Origin: Methylobacterium sp.
GTDB taxonomy: Bacteria; Pseudomonadota; Alphaproteobacteria; Rhizobiales; Beijerinckiaceae
NCBI RefSeq assembly: GCF_019745455.1
Contig: NZ_JAIETD010000115.1
Coordinates: forward strand, 1-64,000
Direction: 5' to 3'
DNA length: 64,000 bases
Below, piece by piece: positions 8,945 through 17,089 of the stretch. The notes beneath the pieces are model-generated. The model had not been told where the DNA came from, made no database searches, and saw nothing but the letters and a program-made list of their open reading frames with translations. A program made the position numbers and the translations under genes. The first letter of the stretch is position 1. The number at the start of each line of letters is the position of its first letter.

Positions 8945-9955
8945 ATGTGGCGTAGCGTTCTCGCGTTCTCCGCCCTTGCGCTCGTCGGCGCGGGGCTCAC
9001 CGGCTGTGCGCTCAACAGGTTCGAGCAGCGCGAGCCTTGGCGCGACCAGGCCGAGCAGGCCTGCCTGTCGAAGCGCCTCGTCGAGACCACCGAGTTCATC
9101 ACGCCGGCAAAGGCGATCGAGGGTCCCGGCACCTGCGGCATGCAGCAGCCGTTCCGGGTCACGCGGCTCGGCGGCGGCTCGGTCGTCATGAAGCAGCGCA
9201 TGACCCTGGCCTGCCCGGCCCTCGCCGAGGCGGAAGCCTGGCTCGCCGACACGATCCAGCCGGCCGCCAACCTGTATTTCGGGCAGCCGGTGGCGGAGAT
9301 CAATGCCGGCTCCTATGCCTGCCGCGGTCGCAACAATCAGGTGGGCGCCAAGCTGTCGGAGCATTCCTTCGGCAATGCCGTCGACATCATGTCGTTCAAG
9401 CTCGCCGACGGCTACGTCATCACCGTCAAGGGCGGCTGGCGCGGCACCGAGGCCGAGCAAGGCTTCCTGCGCGAGGTCTTCTACGGGGCCTGCCAACGCT
9501 TCTCGACCGTGCTGGCACCAGGCTCGGACATGTTCCACTACGACCATTTCCACGTGGATCTCGCCCGCCACGACCCGCGCGGATTGCGCCGGGTCTGCAA
9601 GCCGATCCTCAAGTTCGAGTCGCAGCTCGGCGCCGGCGGAATCGCCCGCCCGGCCACGCGCCGCCCTGCCCCGGCCTATCAGCCGGCCCCGCCGCAGGCG
9701 CCCGTCGACATCGAGGAGGACGATCCCTACGGCGTCTCGCCGATGTCCTCGCGGAACGCACCCCGTGCGCCGTCGCAGGTCGCCCGCGCGCCGGCGCCGC
9801 CCGCGCCCTCCGCCTATGCGACAGTGCCACCGGTCCGCGCCTATGCCCCTCGGCCCCCGGCCCAGCGCACGGCCCAGTTCGACGAGCCGGCGCCCGGATT
9901 CGAGGAGCCCCTGTCGCTGGCCGCGCCTGGTGCGATGCCGGGGCCGATCTACTAG
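8945..9955 (+). CDS. extensin-like / LAS-type lipoprotein
   Basis: A 336-residue exported protein. The N-terminus has a lipoprotein signal peptide ending LVGAGLTGC, so the mature form is probably anchored by Cys21. The central region matches the extensin-like C-terminal family. It carries the SEHSFGNAVDIMSF block (H..G.A.D pattern) and FHYDHFHVDLARH, together the metal-ligand pattern of LAS peptidases such as D-Ala-D-Ala carboxypeptidases. The last 110 residues are proline- and alanine-rich and look disordered. A role in peptidoglycan remodelling is inferred from these motifs. It is divergent from the amidase gene and has no operon partner. Confidence 0.8.
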   Translation: MWRSVLAFSALALVGAGLTGCALNRFEQREPWRDQAEQACLSKRLVETTEFITPAKAIEGPGTCGMQQPFRVTRLGGGSVVMKQRMTLACPALAEAEAWLADTIQPAANLYFGQPVAEINAGSYACRGRNNQVGAKLSEHSFGNAVDIMSFKLADGYVITVKGGWRGTEAEQGFLREVFYGACQRFSTVLAPGSDMFHYDHFHVDLARHDPRGLRRVCKPILKFESQLGAGGIARPATRRPAPAYQPAPPQAPVDIEEDDPYGVSPMSSRNAPRAPSQVARAPAPPAPSAYATVPPVRAYAPRPPAQRTAQFDEPAPGFEEPLSLAAPGAMPGPIY

Positions 9956-10063
9956 GGATCACGGCTGAAGCAGGCTGCCGCCCAGGAGCGATCAGGCATG
10001 GAGGCGATCGAGCAGGCCTCAGGGCATCCATCATAGGATCCGGCCCGAACTGAGGAGGACGGC

Positions 10064-10447
10064 ATGACCGACCTTGCGCAAAACAAGGCGAATGTGATCG
10101 CCTTCTACGAGCTGATGTTCAACGGGTGCCGGCCGCGCGAGGCCATCGAGTGCTTCGCCGGCGACGAGTACATTCAGCACAACCCGCATGTGGCGAGCGG
10201 CAAGGACGGCTTCATCGCCTATTTCGAACGCATGGCGCGGGAATGGCCCGGCAAGCGGGTCGAGGTGAGGCGGGCGATCGCGGAGGGCGATCTCGTCGTG
10301 CTTCACTGCCTCCAGCACTGGCCGGGCGACCACGATTACGCGGCCATGGACATCTTCCGGCTCGACGGCGGCGGGAAGATCGTCGAGCACTGGGACGTGC
10401 TGCAAATCCTGCCCGAAAACTCCGCCAACTCGAACGGGGTGTTCTAG
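10064..10447 (+). CDS. SnoaL/NTF2-like protein
   Basis: A 127-residue cytoplasmic protein of the SnoaL-like branch of the NTF2 cone fold. Typical features are [11 protein letters not shown] near the N-terminus, the [22 protein letters not shown] block, and [19 protein letters not shown] near the C-terminus. Members include small isomerases, cyclases and binding proteins, so no reaction can be assigned. GAGGACGGC just upstream of the ATG provides a plausible ribosome-binding site. It is convergent with the SGNH esterase gene across 54 bases. Confidence 0.85.
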   Translation: MTDLAQNKANVIAFYELMFNGCRPREAIECFAGDEYIQHNPHVASGKDGFIAYFERMAREWPGKRVEVRRAIAEGDLVVLHCLQHWPGDHDYAAMDIFRLDGGGKIVEHWDVLQILPENSANSNGVF

Positions 10448-10501
10448 GCAGACTGTCGCTCGCCGTCGATGAACGGGGTGCTCAACGAGAGCTCGCCTGC
10501 C

Positions 10502-11233
10502 TCATGGCGTCTTCGCCGCATCCAAAGCGCTGCGAACGGCTGCGCCGAGCGCAGCGTATCCCGGCGGCGCGAGATGCACCATGTCCGGCGTGAAACTCGC
10601 GCACTGGTCCTCCTCGCAGCGAAGGGCGGCTTCGGCAGCATCGACCATCACGGCATGGCCTCGCTCCCTCAGAAGCCCCCTCACCTCGCCGTTGAGGCTC
10701 ACGCGCTCGGCGTCGCGAAACGAGGACTTCCTGCCTCTCGGCAGGATGCCCACGACGACGAGGAAGGGCTTGTGCCATAGGGTGTCGATCCGTTCGACGA
10801 TCCGTCGGATGCCTTCCCGGATCGCGCAGGTTTTGTCGCCCGAACCGAGACCGTTCGTCCCGATCATCAAGAACACGGTCCTGGGTGAGAGCCGCGCATA
10901 GCGCTCGTCCTGCAGGCGCCAGAGTACGTTCTGGGTACGGTCGCCTCCGACCCCGAGATTGAGGACGTTGGGCCCGAACACCTCTTGGACCGAGGAGTCG
11001 GGCCACAGCTGTGTGAGACTGTCTCCCAGCAGGGCGGCGTCCGCATCCCGTGTCCGGCCCGCCATATCTCCGATCTGCTGAGCACGCCGGTAGGCCGTCG
11101 CGCTCTGCGGCGGCACCGGAAACGTCGCGACGGCCAGATCCGCGACATCGCATGGGGCCTCCGTGGCGCGCGCCCGAGCGGGATACAGGAGACCGAGCGC
11201 CAGCACGGCGGCGACGTAGGTTCCTCGCGTCAT
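10502..11233 (-). CDS. secreted SGNH/GDSL-type hydrolase
   Basis: About 243 residues from the ATG at 11233, chosen because it puts a signal peptide (MTRGTYVAAVLALGLLYPARARA) at the N-terminus; an ATG at 11272 would add 13 residues before it. The SGNH blocks are LLGDSLTQLW (nucleophile Ser), NLGVGGDRTQNVLWRL, FLMIGTNGLG (Asn of block III) and DMVHLAPPGYAALG (His of block V). It resembles secreted acylhydrolases and platelet-activating-factor acetylhydrolase-like enzymes. The substrate is unknown. A cysteine pair near 150-210 of the mature protein may form a disulfide. Confidence 0.8.
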   Translation of the reverse strand: MTRGTYVAAVLALGLLYPARARATEAPCDVADLAVATFPVPPQSATAYRRAQQIGDMAGRTRDADAALLGDSLTQLWPDSSVQEVFGPNVLNLGVGGDRTQNVLWRLQDERYARLSPRTVFLMIGTNGLGSGDKTCAIREGIRRIVERIDTLWHKPFLVVVGILPRGRKSSFRDAERVSLNGEVRGLLRERGHAVMVDAAEAALRCEEDQCASFTPDMVHLAPPGYAALGAAVRSALDAAKTP

Positions 11234-11523
11234 GGCTGACCCGATCGTGCGTTGCTCGCTTCGCAGCATCATGTCCCTTCACCATCGGTCCCGCGACGAG
11301 CGACGCCGATCGATGCCTCATGGCAGAGGCGGGTGGAAGCGGTATCCCTTCCATAGCGGAGTCGAGGCGGCGACGCGCCTCCCGATATCCTGACCTTCGC
11401 ACTGTGCCCGCCAAACCCCAGCCCCTCACCAAAGCACCGTGCCACCAACCCGCGAGCTTGACAGACGGGCGGCAGGGACCATCGTCGATGACACATTTCG
11501 AACCGCTATTGGATGACGCCGGC

Positions 11524-11991
11524 ATGCGCTCGAATCCGCTCTTCACCGCCCTCGCCCTCGGTCTGATCCTCGCAGGCGCGCTTCAGCCCGCCCTCGCCCG
11601 CTCTGCGCGCGAGGAGATCACCCCCGCCGAGGAGCGCGAGTTCCCCTTTGACGGCGACATCCCCGGTTGCCAGGATGCGAGCGTGCTCGAGCGGGTCGCG
11701 ACCCAGTTCGCCGAGAAGGAGGCGAAGTTCTGGAACTCGTCGCTCACCATCGTCGCCTACGACAAGATCGAGCGAACCGCCTGGCGGCCATGGGGCCTCG
11801 ACTACTACCCCCGCCGGTTCTGCTCGGCGGTGGCCACCACCTCGGACGGCGTGCGCCGCAAGGTCGATTACTCGGTGCGCGAGGGGCTCGGCCTCATCGG
11901 CGCGGGCTGGGGCGTGGAGTTCTGCGTCCACGGCCTCGACCGCAACCTCGCCTTCGCCTACGCCACGGCCTGCCGCGAAGCCCGGCCTTGA
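11524..11991 (+). CDS. secreted protein of unknown function
   Basis: A 155-residue protein from the ATG at 11524 with a clear signal peptide (MRSNPLFTALALGLILAGA, cleavage after ALA). An in-frame ATG at 11488 would add 12 residues. The mature part contains three cysteines and the stretch WGLDYYPRRFCSAVATTSDG. I do not recognise the family. Its stop overlaps the TTG start of the RNase T2 gene by four bases (TTGA), which implies translational coupling and perhaps a joint role in the periplasm. Confidence 0.75.
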   Translation: MRSNPLFTALALGLILAGALQPALARSAREEITPAEEREFPFDGDIPGCQDASVLERVATQFAEKEAKFWNSSLTIVAYDKIERTAWRPWGLDYYPRRFCSAVATTSDGVRRKVDYSVREGLGLIGAGWGVEFCVHGLDRNLAFAYATACREARP

Positions 11992-12656
11992 GGCGCCTTC
12001 CCGCGCTCGCCGCGGCGGCGCTGTTGGCGATCGGCGGTCAGGCGCTCGCGCAGGGCTTCGGTGGCGATCGCGGCGGCACGCCGGGCGAGTTCGACTTCTA
12101 CGTCCTCGCCCTGTCGTGGTCGCCGGCCTATTGCGAGGGCACCGGCGGGCGCCGCGATGGCGACGGCCAATGCCGGCCGGGGCGTGGCCTCGGCTTCGTC
12201 GTCCATGGGCTTTGGCCGCAATATGCCCGCGGCTACCCCTCCGAATGTTCGAGCGTGGTGCGCTCTCCGACCCGCCAGGCGATCGAGGTCGCGGGCGAGG
12301 TCTACCCGTCTGAAGGGCTCGCCCGCTACGAGTGGCGCAAGCACGGCACCTGCTCGGGCCTCGACCCGACCCGTTATTTCCAGGCGACGAAGCAGGCGCG
12401 CCTCGCCGTGACGATCCCGGACGCCTTCAGGTCCGCGAACGAGGAACGGCGCGCGGCACCGATCGAGATCGCCCGCCAGTTCGTCATGGCGAACAAGGGC
12501 CTGCGCCCCGACATGATGTCGGTGACCTGCAAGAGCGGGCGTCTGCAGGAGGTGCGCATCTGCTTCTCGAAGGACCTTCGCGACTTCACTCCCTGCCCCG
12601 AACTCGCCCGCCAGAATTGCCGGGCCGGCGAGGTCACGATCGAAGCGGCGCGCTAG
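11988..12656 (+). CDS. periplasmic RNase T2 family ribonuclease
   Basis: A 222-residue exported ribonuclease. Both catalytic segments are present: CAS I in FVVHGLWPQ and CAS II in YEWRKHGTCSG, each with its histidine. RNase T2 enzymes cleave RNA to 2',3'-cyclic and then 3'-phosphates. The chosen start is TTG at 11988, which gives a signal peptide RRLPALAAAALLAIGGQALA; no ATG or GTG gives a sensible N-terminus. Several cysteines fit the disulfide-bonded periplasmic fold. It is coupled by a TTGA overlap to the secreted protein upstream, and five bases separate its end from rlmJ. Confidence 0.9.
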   Translation: MRRLPALAAAALLAIGGQALAQGFGGDRGGTPGEFDFYVLALSWSPAYCEGTGGRRDGDGQCRPGRGLGFVVHGLWPQYARGYPSECSSVVRSPTRQAIEVAGEVYPSEGLARYEWRKHGTCSGLDPTRYFQATKQARLAVTIPDAFRSANEERRAAPIEIARQFVMANKGLRPDMMSVTCKSGRLQEVRICFSKDLRDFTPCPELARQNCRAGEVTIEAAR

Positions 12657-12660
12657 TCTC

Positions 12661-13506
12661 GTGAATTACCGCCACGCCTTCCATGCTGGCAATTTCGCCG
12701 ACGTCCTCAAGCACTTCGTGCTGACGCGGGTGCTGGTCCATCTCCAGCAGAAGCCCACCGCCTTCCGGGCGATCGACACCCATGCGGGCCTCGGGTTCTA
12801 CGACCTTATGGGCGACGAGGCCGGGCGCACCGGCGAGTGGCACGAAGGCTGGGGCCGCCTGGAAGACGCGTTCGCGGACGAGATCGAGGCTCTGCTCGAC
12901 CCCTATCGCGCGGCCGTCGCATCCGTCAGGGCGCGCCATGGCGAGACGATCTATCCGGGTTCGCCCGCCATCATCCGCGAGTTCCTGCGGCCGGGCGACC
13001 AGGGCGTCTTCGTCGAACTCCATCCGGACGACGCCGAGACGCTGCGGGCGCGCTACAACCAGGATGCCCGCACCAAGGTGATGCATCTCGACGGCTGGAC
13101 CGCCCTCAACGCGCTGATCCCGCCCCCGGAGCGCCGCGGCCTGGTGCTGATCGACCCGCCCTACGAGGAGGCCGGCGAGATCGACCGGCTCGGAGCCTCA
13201 CTCGCAAAGGCGGTCGCGAAATGGCCGACGGGCATCTATCTCGCCTGGTACCCGATCAAGGATGTGGCCGCCATCGACCGCATGGTGGCCGAGTTGCACC
13301 GGGCGCTGGACCGGCCGGCCCTGCGCCTCGACCTGATGGTCTCCGAGCCCGATCCGACCCGGCTCAACGGCAACGGCCTCATCGTCGTGAACCCGCCCTG
13401 GAAGCTCGCCGAGGAGGCGGGCCTGTTCCTCCCGGCACTCGCCGAGCGGCTGGCGCGGCGCGATTACGGTGCGTTCCGGTGCGTGCCCTTCGGGGCCGAA
13501 GGGTGA
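12661..13506 (+). CDS. rlmJ: 23S rRNA (adenine-2030-N6)-methyltransferase RlmJ
   Basis: A 281-residue SAM-dependent methyltransferase that modifies A2030 of 23S rRNA. The RlmJ signature MNYRHAFHAGNFADVLKH begins at the GTG start. FRAIDTHAGLGFYDL is the SAM-binding motif, and VLIDPPYEEAGE holds the DPPY catalytic tetrapeptide of N6-adenine methylases. Length agrees with the family (about 280). It follows the RNase T2 gene with a four-base gap, so they are probably cotranscribed. Its 3' end overlaps the convergent 57-residue membrane-protein gene by 43 bases. Confidence 0.95.
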   Translation: MNYRHAFHAGNFADVLKHFVLTRVLVHLQQKPTAFRAIDTHAGLGFYDLMGDEAGRTGEWHEGWGRLEDAFADEIEALLDPYRAAVASVRARHGETIYPGSPAIIREFLRPGDQGVFVELHPDDAETLRARYNQDARTKVMHLDGWTALNALIPPPERRGLVLIDPPYEEAGEIDRLGASLAKAVAKWPTGIYLAWYPIKDVAAIDRMVAELHRALDRPALRLDLMVSEPDPTRLNGNGLIVVNPPWKLAEEAGLFLPALAERLARRDYGAFRCVPFGAEG

Positions 13507-13637
13507 GCTGAGCCCTTGATCTCGGGCGCGGGCATCGATCGGCGAAGGCTGCGCTCGTGCCAGCGCACGGCGAGATAGGCCGTGCCGAGGGCCAGCACGG
13601 GAATGCCGAACAGGACGTAGGCTTCGAGGAAGGTCAT
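13464..13637 (-). CDS. 57-residue membrane protein of the chrA cluster
   Basis: Starts at the ATG at 13637 with MTFLEAYVLFGIPVLALGTAYLAVRW, one membrane helix at about residues 5-25, and a basic, probably cytoplasmic tail. Its start overlaps the stop of the 76-residue gene (ATGA), which itself overlaps the chrA stop, so the three form a tight operon. The last 43 bases run antisense to the end of rlmJ. No family is recognised. The tight coupling suggests an accessory or assembly role for ChrA; that is inference. Confidence 0.6.
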   Translation of the reverse strand: MTFLEAYVLFGIPVLALGTAYLAVRWHERSLRRSMPAPEIKGSAHPSAPKGTHRNAP

Positions 13638-13864
13638 GGCTTCAGTCCCCGCAAAACGCGGCGTGCCAACAGATGTAGTGCCGTTCCGACGAACAGCCAA
13701 ATGACGGAGAAGGCGACGGTCCAGATGCTGATCGGCGGCGAGTTCGGGACCTGGAAGCTCAGGGCGACGACCGGCGTCACGAAGCCCGCGATGACGAACC
13801 CGCTGCTGGCGCGGTCGAGGTTGGCGGCCAGGAGCTTGGTCTGCTCGTTCTCGATCTGGCTCAT
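13634..13864 (-). CDS. 76-residue two-helix membrane protein of the chrA cluster
   Basis: From the ATG at 13864 it encodes a charged N-terminal segment (MSQIENEQTKLLAANLDRAS) and two membrane helices at about 22-38 and 46-66. The start overlaps the chrA stop (ATGA) and the stop overlaps the next small gene's start in the same way. I do not recognise a named family. Double start-stop overlap makes the reading frame credible despite its size. Confidence 0.65.
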   Translation of the reverse strand: MSQIENEQTKLLAANLDRASSGFVIAGFVTPVVALSFQVPNSPPISIWTVAFSVIWLFVGTALHLLARRVLRGLKP

Positions 13865-15105
13865 CCGAGCATCGCTCCAACCAAAGCCCCCCCGATCACC
13901 ACCGACCAAGGCGGCAGTTGCCACACCGCCAGGGCGAGGTAGGCCGACGCCGCGAGCCCGGCATCGGCGGGGCCCCGGATGCCGCTGGTCCAGACCGGGT
14001 CGTAGAGGGCGGCGAGCAGGAGCCCGACCACGGCGGCATTGACGCCGGAGAGCATGCGCCGCGCCCGGACGCCGCGGCGCAGAACCTCCCAGAACGGCAG
14101 TGCCCCGAACACGAGGAGGATCGCCGGCAGGAAGATGAAGCCGAGGCAGAGGAGGGCTCCCCGCCATCCGTTCGGCTCCGGCCCCATCGCGGCCCCGAGA
14201 TAGGCCGCGAAGGTGAAGAGCGGCCCCGGCACGGCCTGGGCGGCGCCGTAGCCGGCGAGGAAGGTATCCGCGCTCATCCAGCCCTTCGGCACGATCGCGG
14301 CCTGGAGCAGCGGCAGCACCACGTGGCCGCCGCCGAAGACGAGGGCGCCGGCCCGGTAGAACGCGTCGGCGAGCTGCAGCGATTGCGTCGGAAAGGCCGT
14401 CGCCAGCAGCGGCAGGGCGACGAGGAGGACGCCGTAGAGGGCGAGAGCCGCGGCCCCGAGGCGGCGGCTGAGCCTCGTCCTCCGCCCGCCGGTCTGAGCA
14501 GGAGCCGTGTCGCCCGGCAGGAACAGCCCGATCACCGCTCCCAGGAGGATCGTGCTGACCTGGCCGATCGATCCAGGGAACGCCAGGGCGACGAGGGCGG
14601 CGGCCACGAGCAGCGTCGCCCGCGCCCCGTCCGGTGCGAGATTCCGGGCCATGCCGAACACCGCCTGCGCCACGACCGCCACGGTCACGGCCTTCAGCCC
14701 ATGGAGCCAGCCGCCACCGAGGCCACCCGCCATCGTCAGCCCGTACGCGAAGGCCATGAGGATGAGCACCGAGGGCAGCGTGAAGGCGGTGAAGGCCGCG
14801 AGCGCGCCGAGCGGTCCTGCCCGCATCAGGCCGAGGCCGAGGCCGACCTGGCTCGAGGCCGGGCCCGGCAGGAACTGGCACAGGGCGACGAGGTCGGCAT
14901 AGGCGGCCTCGTCGAGCCAGCGCCGCCGCGCCACGAACTCGGTGCGGAAATAGCCGATATGCGCCACCGGGCCGCCGAAGGCGGTGAGCCCGAGCTTGAG
15001 GAAGGCGGAAAAGACCTCGCCGACGCTTCCCGCGGGTGCCTCGGTCTGCGGCAGGTCGGATGGCGCTGGGGCCATTGGGTGCGGGCGGGAAGCGGGAGCG
15101 ACCAT
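13861..15105 (-). CDS. chrA: chromate-type ion transporter ChrA
   Basis: About 414 residues from the ATG at 15105 (MVAPASRPHP); MAPAPSDLP ten residues later is also possible. It is a full-length (two-domain) CHR protein. The first CHR domain shows FLKLGLTAFGGPVAHIGYFR, FLPGPASSQVGLGLGLMRAG and a Pro-rich helix. The second domain repeats the pattern with FYRAGALVFGGGHVVLPLLQ and GYGAAQAVPGPLFTFAAYLG. ChrA exports chromate or related oxyanions by proton or sulfate exchange. No chrB regulator is adjacent. Two tiny membrane proteins follow in overlapping frames. Confidence 0.92.
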   Translation of the reverse strand: MVAPASRPHPMAPAPSDLPQTEAPAGSVGEVFSAFLKLGLTAFGGPVAHIGYFRTEFVARRRWLDEAAYADLVALCQFLPGPASSQVGLGLGLMRAGPLGALAAFTAFTLPSVLILMAFAYGLTMAGGLGGGWLHGLKAVTVAVVAQAVFGMARNLAPDGARATLLVAAALVALAFPGSIGQVSTILLGAVIGLFLPGDTAPAQTGGRRTRLSRRLGAAALALYGVLLVALPLLATAFPTQSLQLADAFYRAGALVFGGGHVVLPLLQAAIVPKGWMSADTFLAGYGAAQAVPGPLFTFAAYLGAAMGPEPNGWRGALLCLGFIFLPAILLVFGALPFWEVLRRGVRARRMLSGVNAAVVGLLLAALYDPVWTSGIRGPADAGLAASAYLALAVWQLPPWSVVIGGALVGAMLG

Positions 15106-15182
15106 GTGTGAAGTTTCCGGCAGATGCCGGCCCCTACCACGCCGACGGATGTGCGTCGCGGTCAGGGACACACGCCTCTCGT

Positions 15183-15285
15183 CCCCCTCGCGGGGAGGAG
15201 CAGGGAGGTGGGGGTGGCTGGGTGACCCTGGGCTCGTTCAGGCGGAACCAGCCCACCCCTAACCCCTCCCCACAAGGGGGAGGGG
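15183..15285. repeat. large imperfect inverted repeat, G/C-run rich
   Basis: The left arm runs from CCCCCTCGCGGGGAGG at 15183 to GGGGGTGGCTGG ending at 15221. The right arm runs from CCAGCCCACCCC at 15248 to GGGGGAGGGG at 15285. The arms are complementary over about 35 bases with mismatches, around a 26-base loop. This CCCCTCCCC/GGGGAGGGG type of palindrome is a familiar dispersed non-coding element in high-GC alphaproteobacteria; only one full copy is in this window. Confidence 0.65.
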
Positions 15286-15447
15286 AGTGCAGATCTCGTT
15301 TACCCTGCCGGGAAACGCGCCCTTCACCTGGAACGGATATCGATCATGACACTTGACCGTTCGAAGTGCTCGTCCTTCCCAAGGTTCGCACTTTGACGCG
15401 GCCGTCGGATCCGTCTCAACAGCGTTCGATCCTGCCGGCCGGTACTG

Positions 15448-15490
15448 GCCCCGCGACCCGATCGTTTCGGTCCCGTCGCGGGGCTTTTTT
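15448..15490 (+). terminator. rho-independent terminator of an unassigned forward transcript
   Basis: A perfect ten-base-pair stem, GCCCCGCGAC (15448-15457) with GTCGCGGGGC (15475-15484), is followed directly by six T. The loop contains a further CCGA/TCGG pairing. The T run is on the forward strand, so it ends a forward transcript starting within the chrA-holA gap, possibly a small RNA. Confidence 0.8.
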
Positions 15491-15492
15491 GT

Positions 15493-16521
15493 TCAGCGGC
15501 GCCTCGCCGCTTCCCCGGCGATCCTCAGCAGCGCGGACGAGGCCTGCGCATGCGCCAATTCCGGGTCGGAGCGGCGGCAGGCGAGGATCGCCTCCTGCAG
15601 GAGGCTAAGGGCATGGCGCAGGGCGGCCGGCGACCAGCGGGTGAGCTGCGTCTCGACGACGGCCTTGCGCCGGAAATGCAGGCCGCGCCAGTTCGCCACC
15701 ATGGCGCTCGCGCTCTGGCCCTCGCCGGCGAGCCGCGTCGCCAGAAGGGTGAGGGCATGGCGCAGGGCGCTCCCCAGCATCACCGATGGGTCCATGCCCT
15801 CGTGGCGGAAGCGGCGGTAATCGCGCTCGACCTCGTCGCTGCGCCCGGCGAAGGCCGCGTCGATCAGCGTGTTGAGGACGCTGCCAGCGACATCGCTGAC
15901 CACCGCCTCGACGTCGTCGAGGCTCACCTCGCTCCGGCCGTTGGCGTAGAGGGCGAGCTTCTCGAGTTCCGACAGGCTGGCGCGGCGGTCGCCGCCGAGG
16001 CTCGAGGCCAGGACGTCGCGGGCCTCGCGGGCGATGCGCAGGCCGCTCTCCTGCAGGGTGCGGTCGATGAGTTCGGCGAGCGCCCGGTCGTCGTCCGGGT
16101 AGCAGGGCAGCGCCAAAGCCTTGGGCGAGCGCTCGCACAGTGTCCGCAGCGGCGCGGATTTCCCGAGATCCCCGGCCTCCACCACGATCCGGGTGTCGAC
16201 AAGGGTCGCAGCCAGCACCGCCTCGACAGCGGGAGCGTAATTGCGGTTGCCCGGGCGCACCCATATCGTCCGCGAACCACCGAACAGCCCGACAGTCCCC
16301 GCCTCGTCGACGAGCCGCCCGGCATCCTGGGCGAGGGCGTCGCCGTCGATCTTCACCAGGGCGAAGGGGTCGTTCGGGTCGGGCACGAAGGCTTCGGCCA
16401 GGCGCTTGGCCCGGTCGAAGACGAGGCCGGTATCGGGACCGTAGAGCAGGATGACGCCGATCCGCGGGTCCGGCCCGCGCCGGATCAGCCCTTCGACCTC
16501 GTGAGCCTTGACGAGCGTCAT
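15493..16521 (-). CDS. holA: DNA polymerase III delta subunit
   Basis: A 342-residue HolA protein, the clamp-loader subunit that opens the beta sliding clamp. It shows GVILLYGPDTGLVFDRAKRLAEA at the N-terminus (a degenerate ATPase-like fold without a functional Walker A), VKIDGDALAQDAGRLVDEAGTVGLFGG, and the C-terminal collar-domain helices. It follows lptE by 22 bases in the alphaproteobacterial order leuS-lptE-holA. A forward-strand terminator hairpin lies just beyond its stop. Confidence 0.93.
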   Translation of the reverse strand: MTLVKAHEVEGLIRRGPDPRIGVILLYGPDTGLVFDRAKRLAEAFVPDPNDPFALVKIDGDALAQDAGRLVDEAGTVGLFGGSRTIWVRPGNRNYAPAVEAVLAATLVDTRIVVEAGDLGKSAPLRTLCERSPKALALPCYPDDDRALAELIDRTLQESGLRIAREARDVLASSLGGDRRASLSELEKLALYANGRSEVSLDDVEAVVSDVAGSVLNTLIDAAFAGRSDEVERDYRRFRHEGMDPSVMLGSALRHALTLLATRLAGEGQSASAMVANWRGLHFRRKAVVETQLTRWSPAALRHALSLLQEAILACRRSDPELAHAQASSALLRIAGEAARRR

Positions 16522-16543
16522 CGTCTTGCCCCGGCCGAGCGGC

Positions 16544-17089
16544 TCAGGGCTTCGTCACCAGAACGGAGGCGAGGCGGGTCTTGATCTGCTCGGCGAGCAC
16601 CTTGGCGAGGCGGATCTCGGCGTCGCGGGCGGCGCGAAGCGAGGCGAAGCGCTGGATCGAACGGTCGTAGGTCGCCGTGGAGGTGGCGACGCCCTCGGTG
16701 ATGATCTTGGTGCCGTCGAGGTTCTCCAGGGAGTACTTCACCGTGCCGATGATCGTGCCGGCCTCGGCGCGGCCCGTGGTCGAGGAGACGATCGGCGTCT
16801 GCACCGCCTCGCTGCCCTGCATCTTCAGGCGGTAGCGCTTGGGGGATGGCGCGCCCGAGCCGTCGAGGTCGAAGATCAGCTCGCTGCGCAGGTAATGGCC
16901 GATGCGCTCCTGCCCCTGCGCCATGCTGACATCGTCGACCTGGATCGAGGCGAGCAGCGCGACCATCGATTCGCCGGAGGCCGTCGGCCCGTAGAGCGGG
17001 CGGAAACAAGCCGAGAGGTTGAGGGAGAGGGCGCCGACAAGGGCGAGCCGCACCGCCATCCGCTTCGTCACACGCATCATGCCCGTCAT
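16544..17089 (-). CDS. lptE: LPS-assembly lipoprotein LptE
   Basis: A 181-residue outer-membrane lipoprotein that plugs and assists the LptD translocon, the last step of lipopolysaccharide export. The signal peptide (MAVRLALVGALSLNLSAC) ends in an LSAC lipobox, followed by FRPLYGP, which is typical for alphaproteobacterial LptE. The remainder has weak conservation (TGTVKYSLENLDGTKIITEG). The genes leuS, lptE and holA lie in this order as in most alphaproteobacteria, although here 379 bases of repeat-containing DNA separate leuS from lptE. Confidence 0.9.
   Translation of the reverse strand: MTGMMRVTKRMAVRLALVGALSLNLSACFRPLYGPTASGESMVALLASIQVDDVSMAQGQERIGHYLRSELIFDLDGSGAPSPKRYRLKMQGSEAVQTPIVSSTTGRAEAGTIIGTVKYSLENLDGTKIITEGVATSTATYDRSIQRFASLRAARDAEIRLAKVLAEQIKTRLASVLVTKP

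Larger units (their letters stand above)
15106..15492. other. non-coding stretch between chrA and holA
   Basis: This 387-base gap holds no credible protein gene. It contains the large inverted repeat at 15183-15285, a moderately structured region (GGCCG/CGGCC and GGATC/GATCC pairings at about 15400-15440), and a strong forward-strand terminator at 15448-15490. A forward transcript here would serve no annotated gene, because chrA points away and holA ends on the reverse strand. Confidence 0.6.

Noticed and set aside
8945..9955. plant-type extensin function
   Set aside because: The name comes from a domain label; the visible H..G.A.D and HFH motifs point to a LAS-type bacterial envelope protein instead.
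15397..15447. tRNA-like GTTCGATCC sequence before the orphan terminator
   Set aside because: The nonamer resembles a T-loop, but no acceptor, D-arm or anticodon stem can be folded around it.
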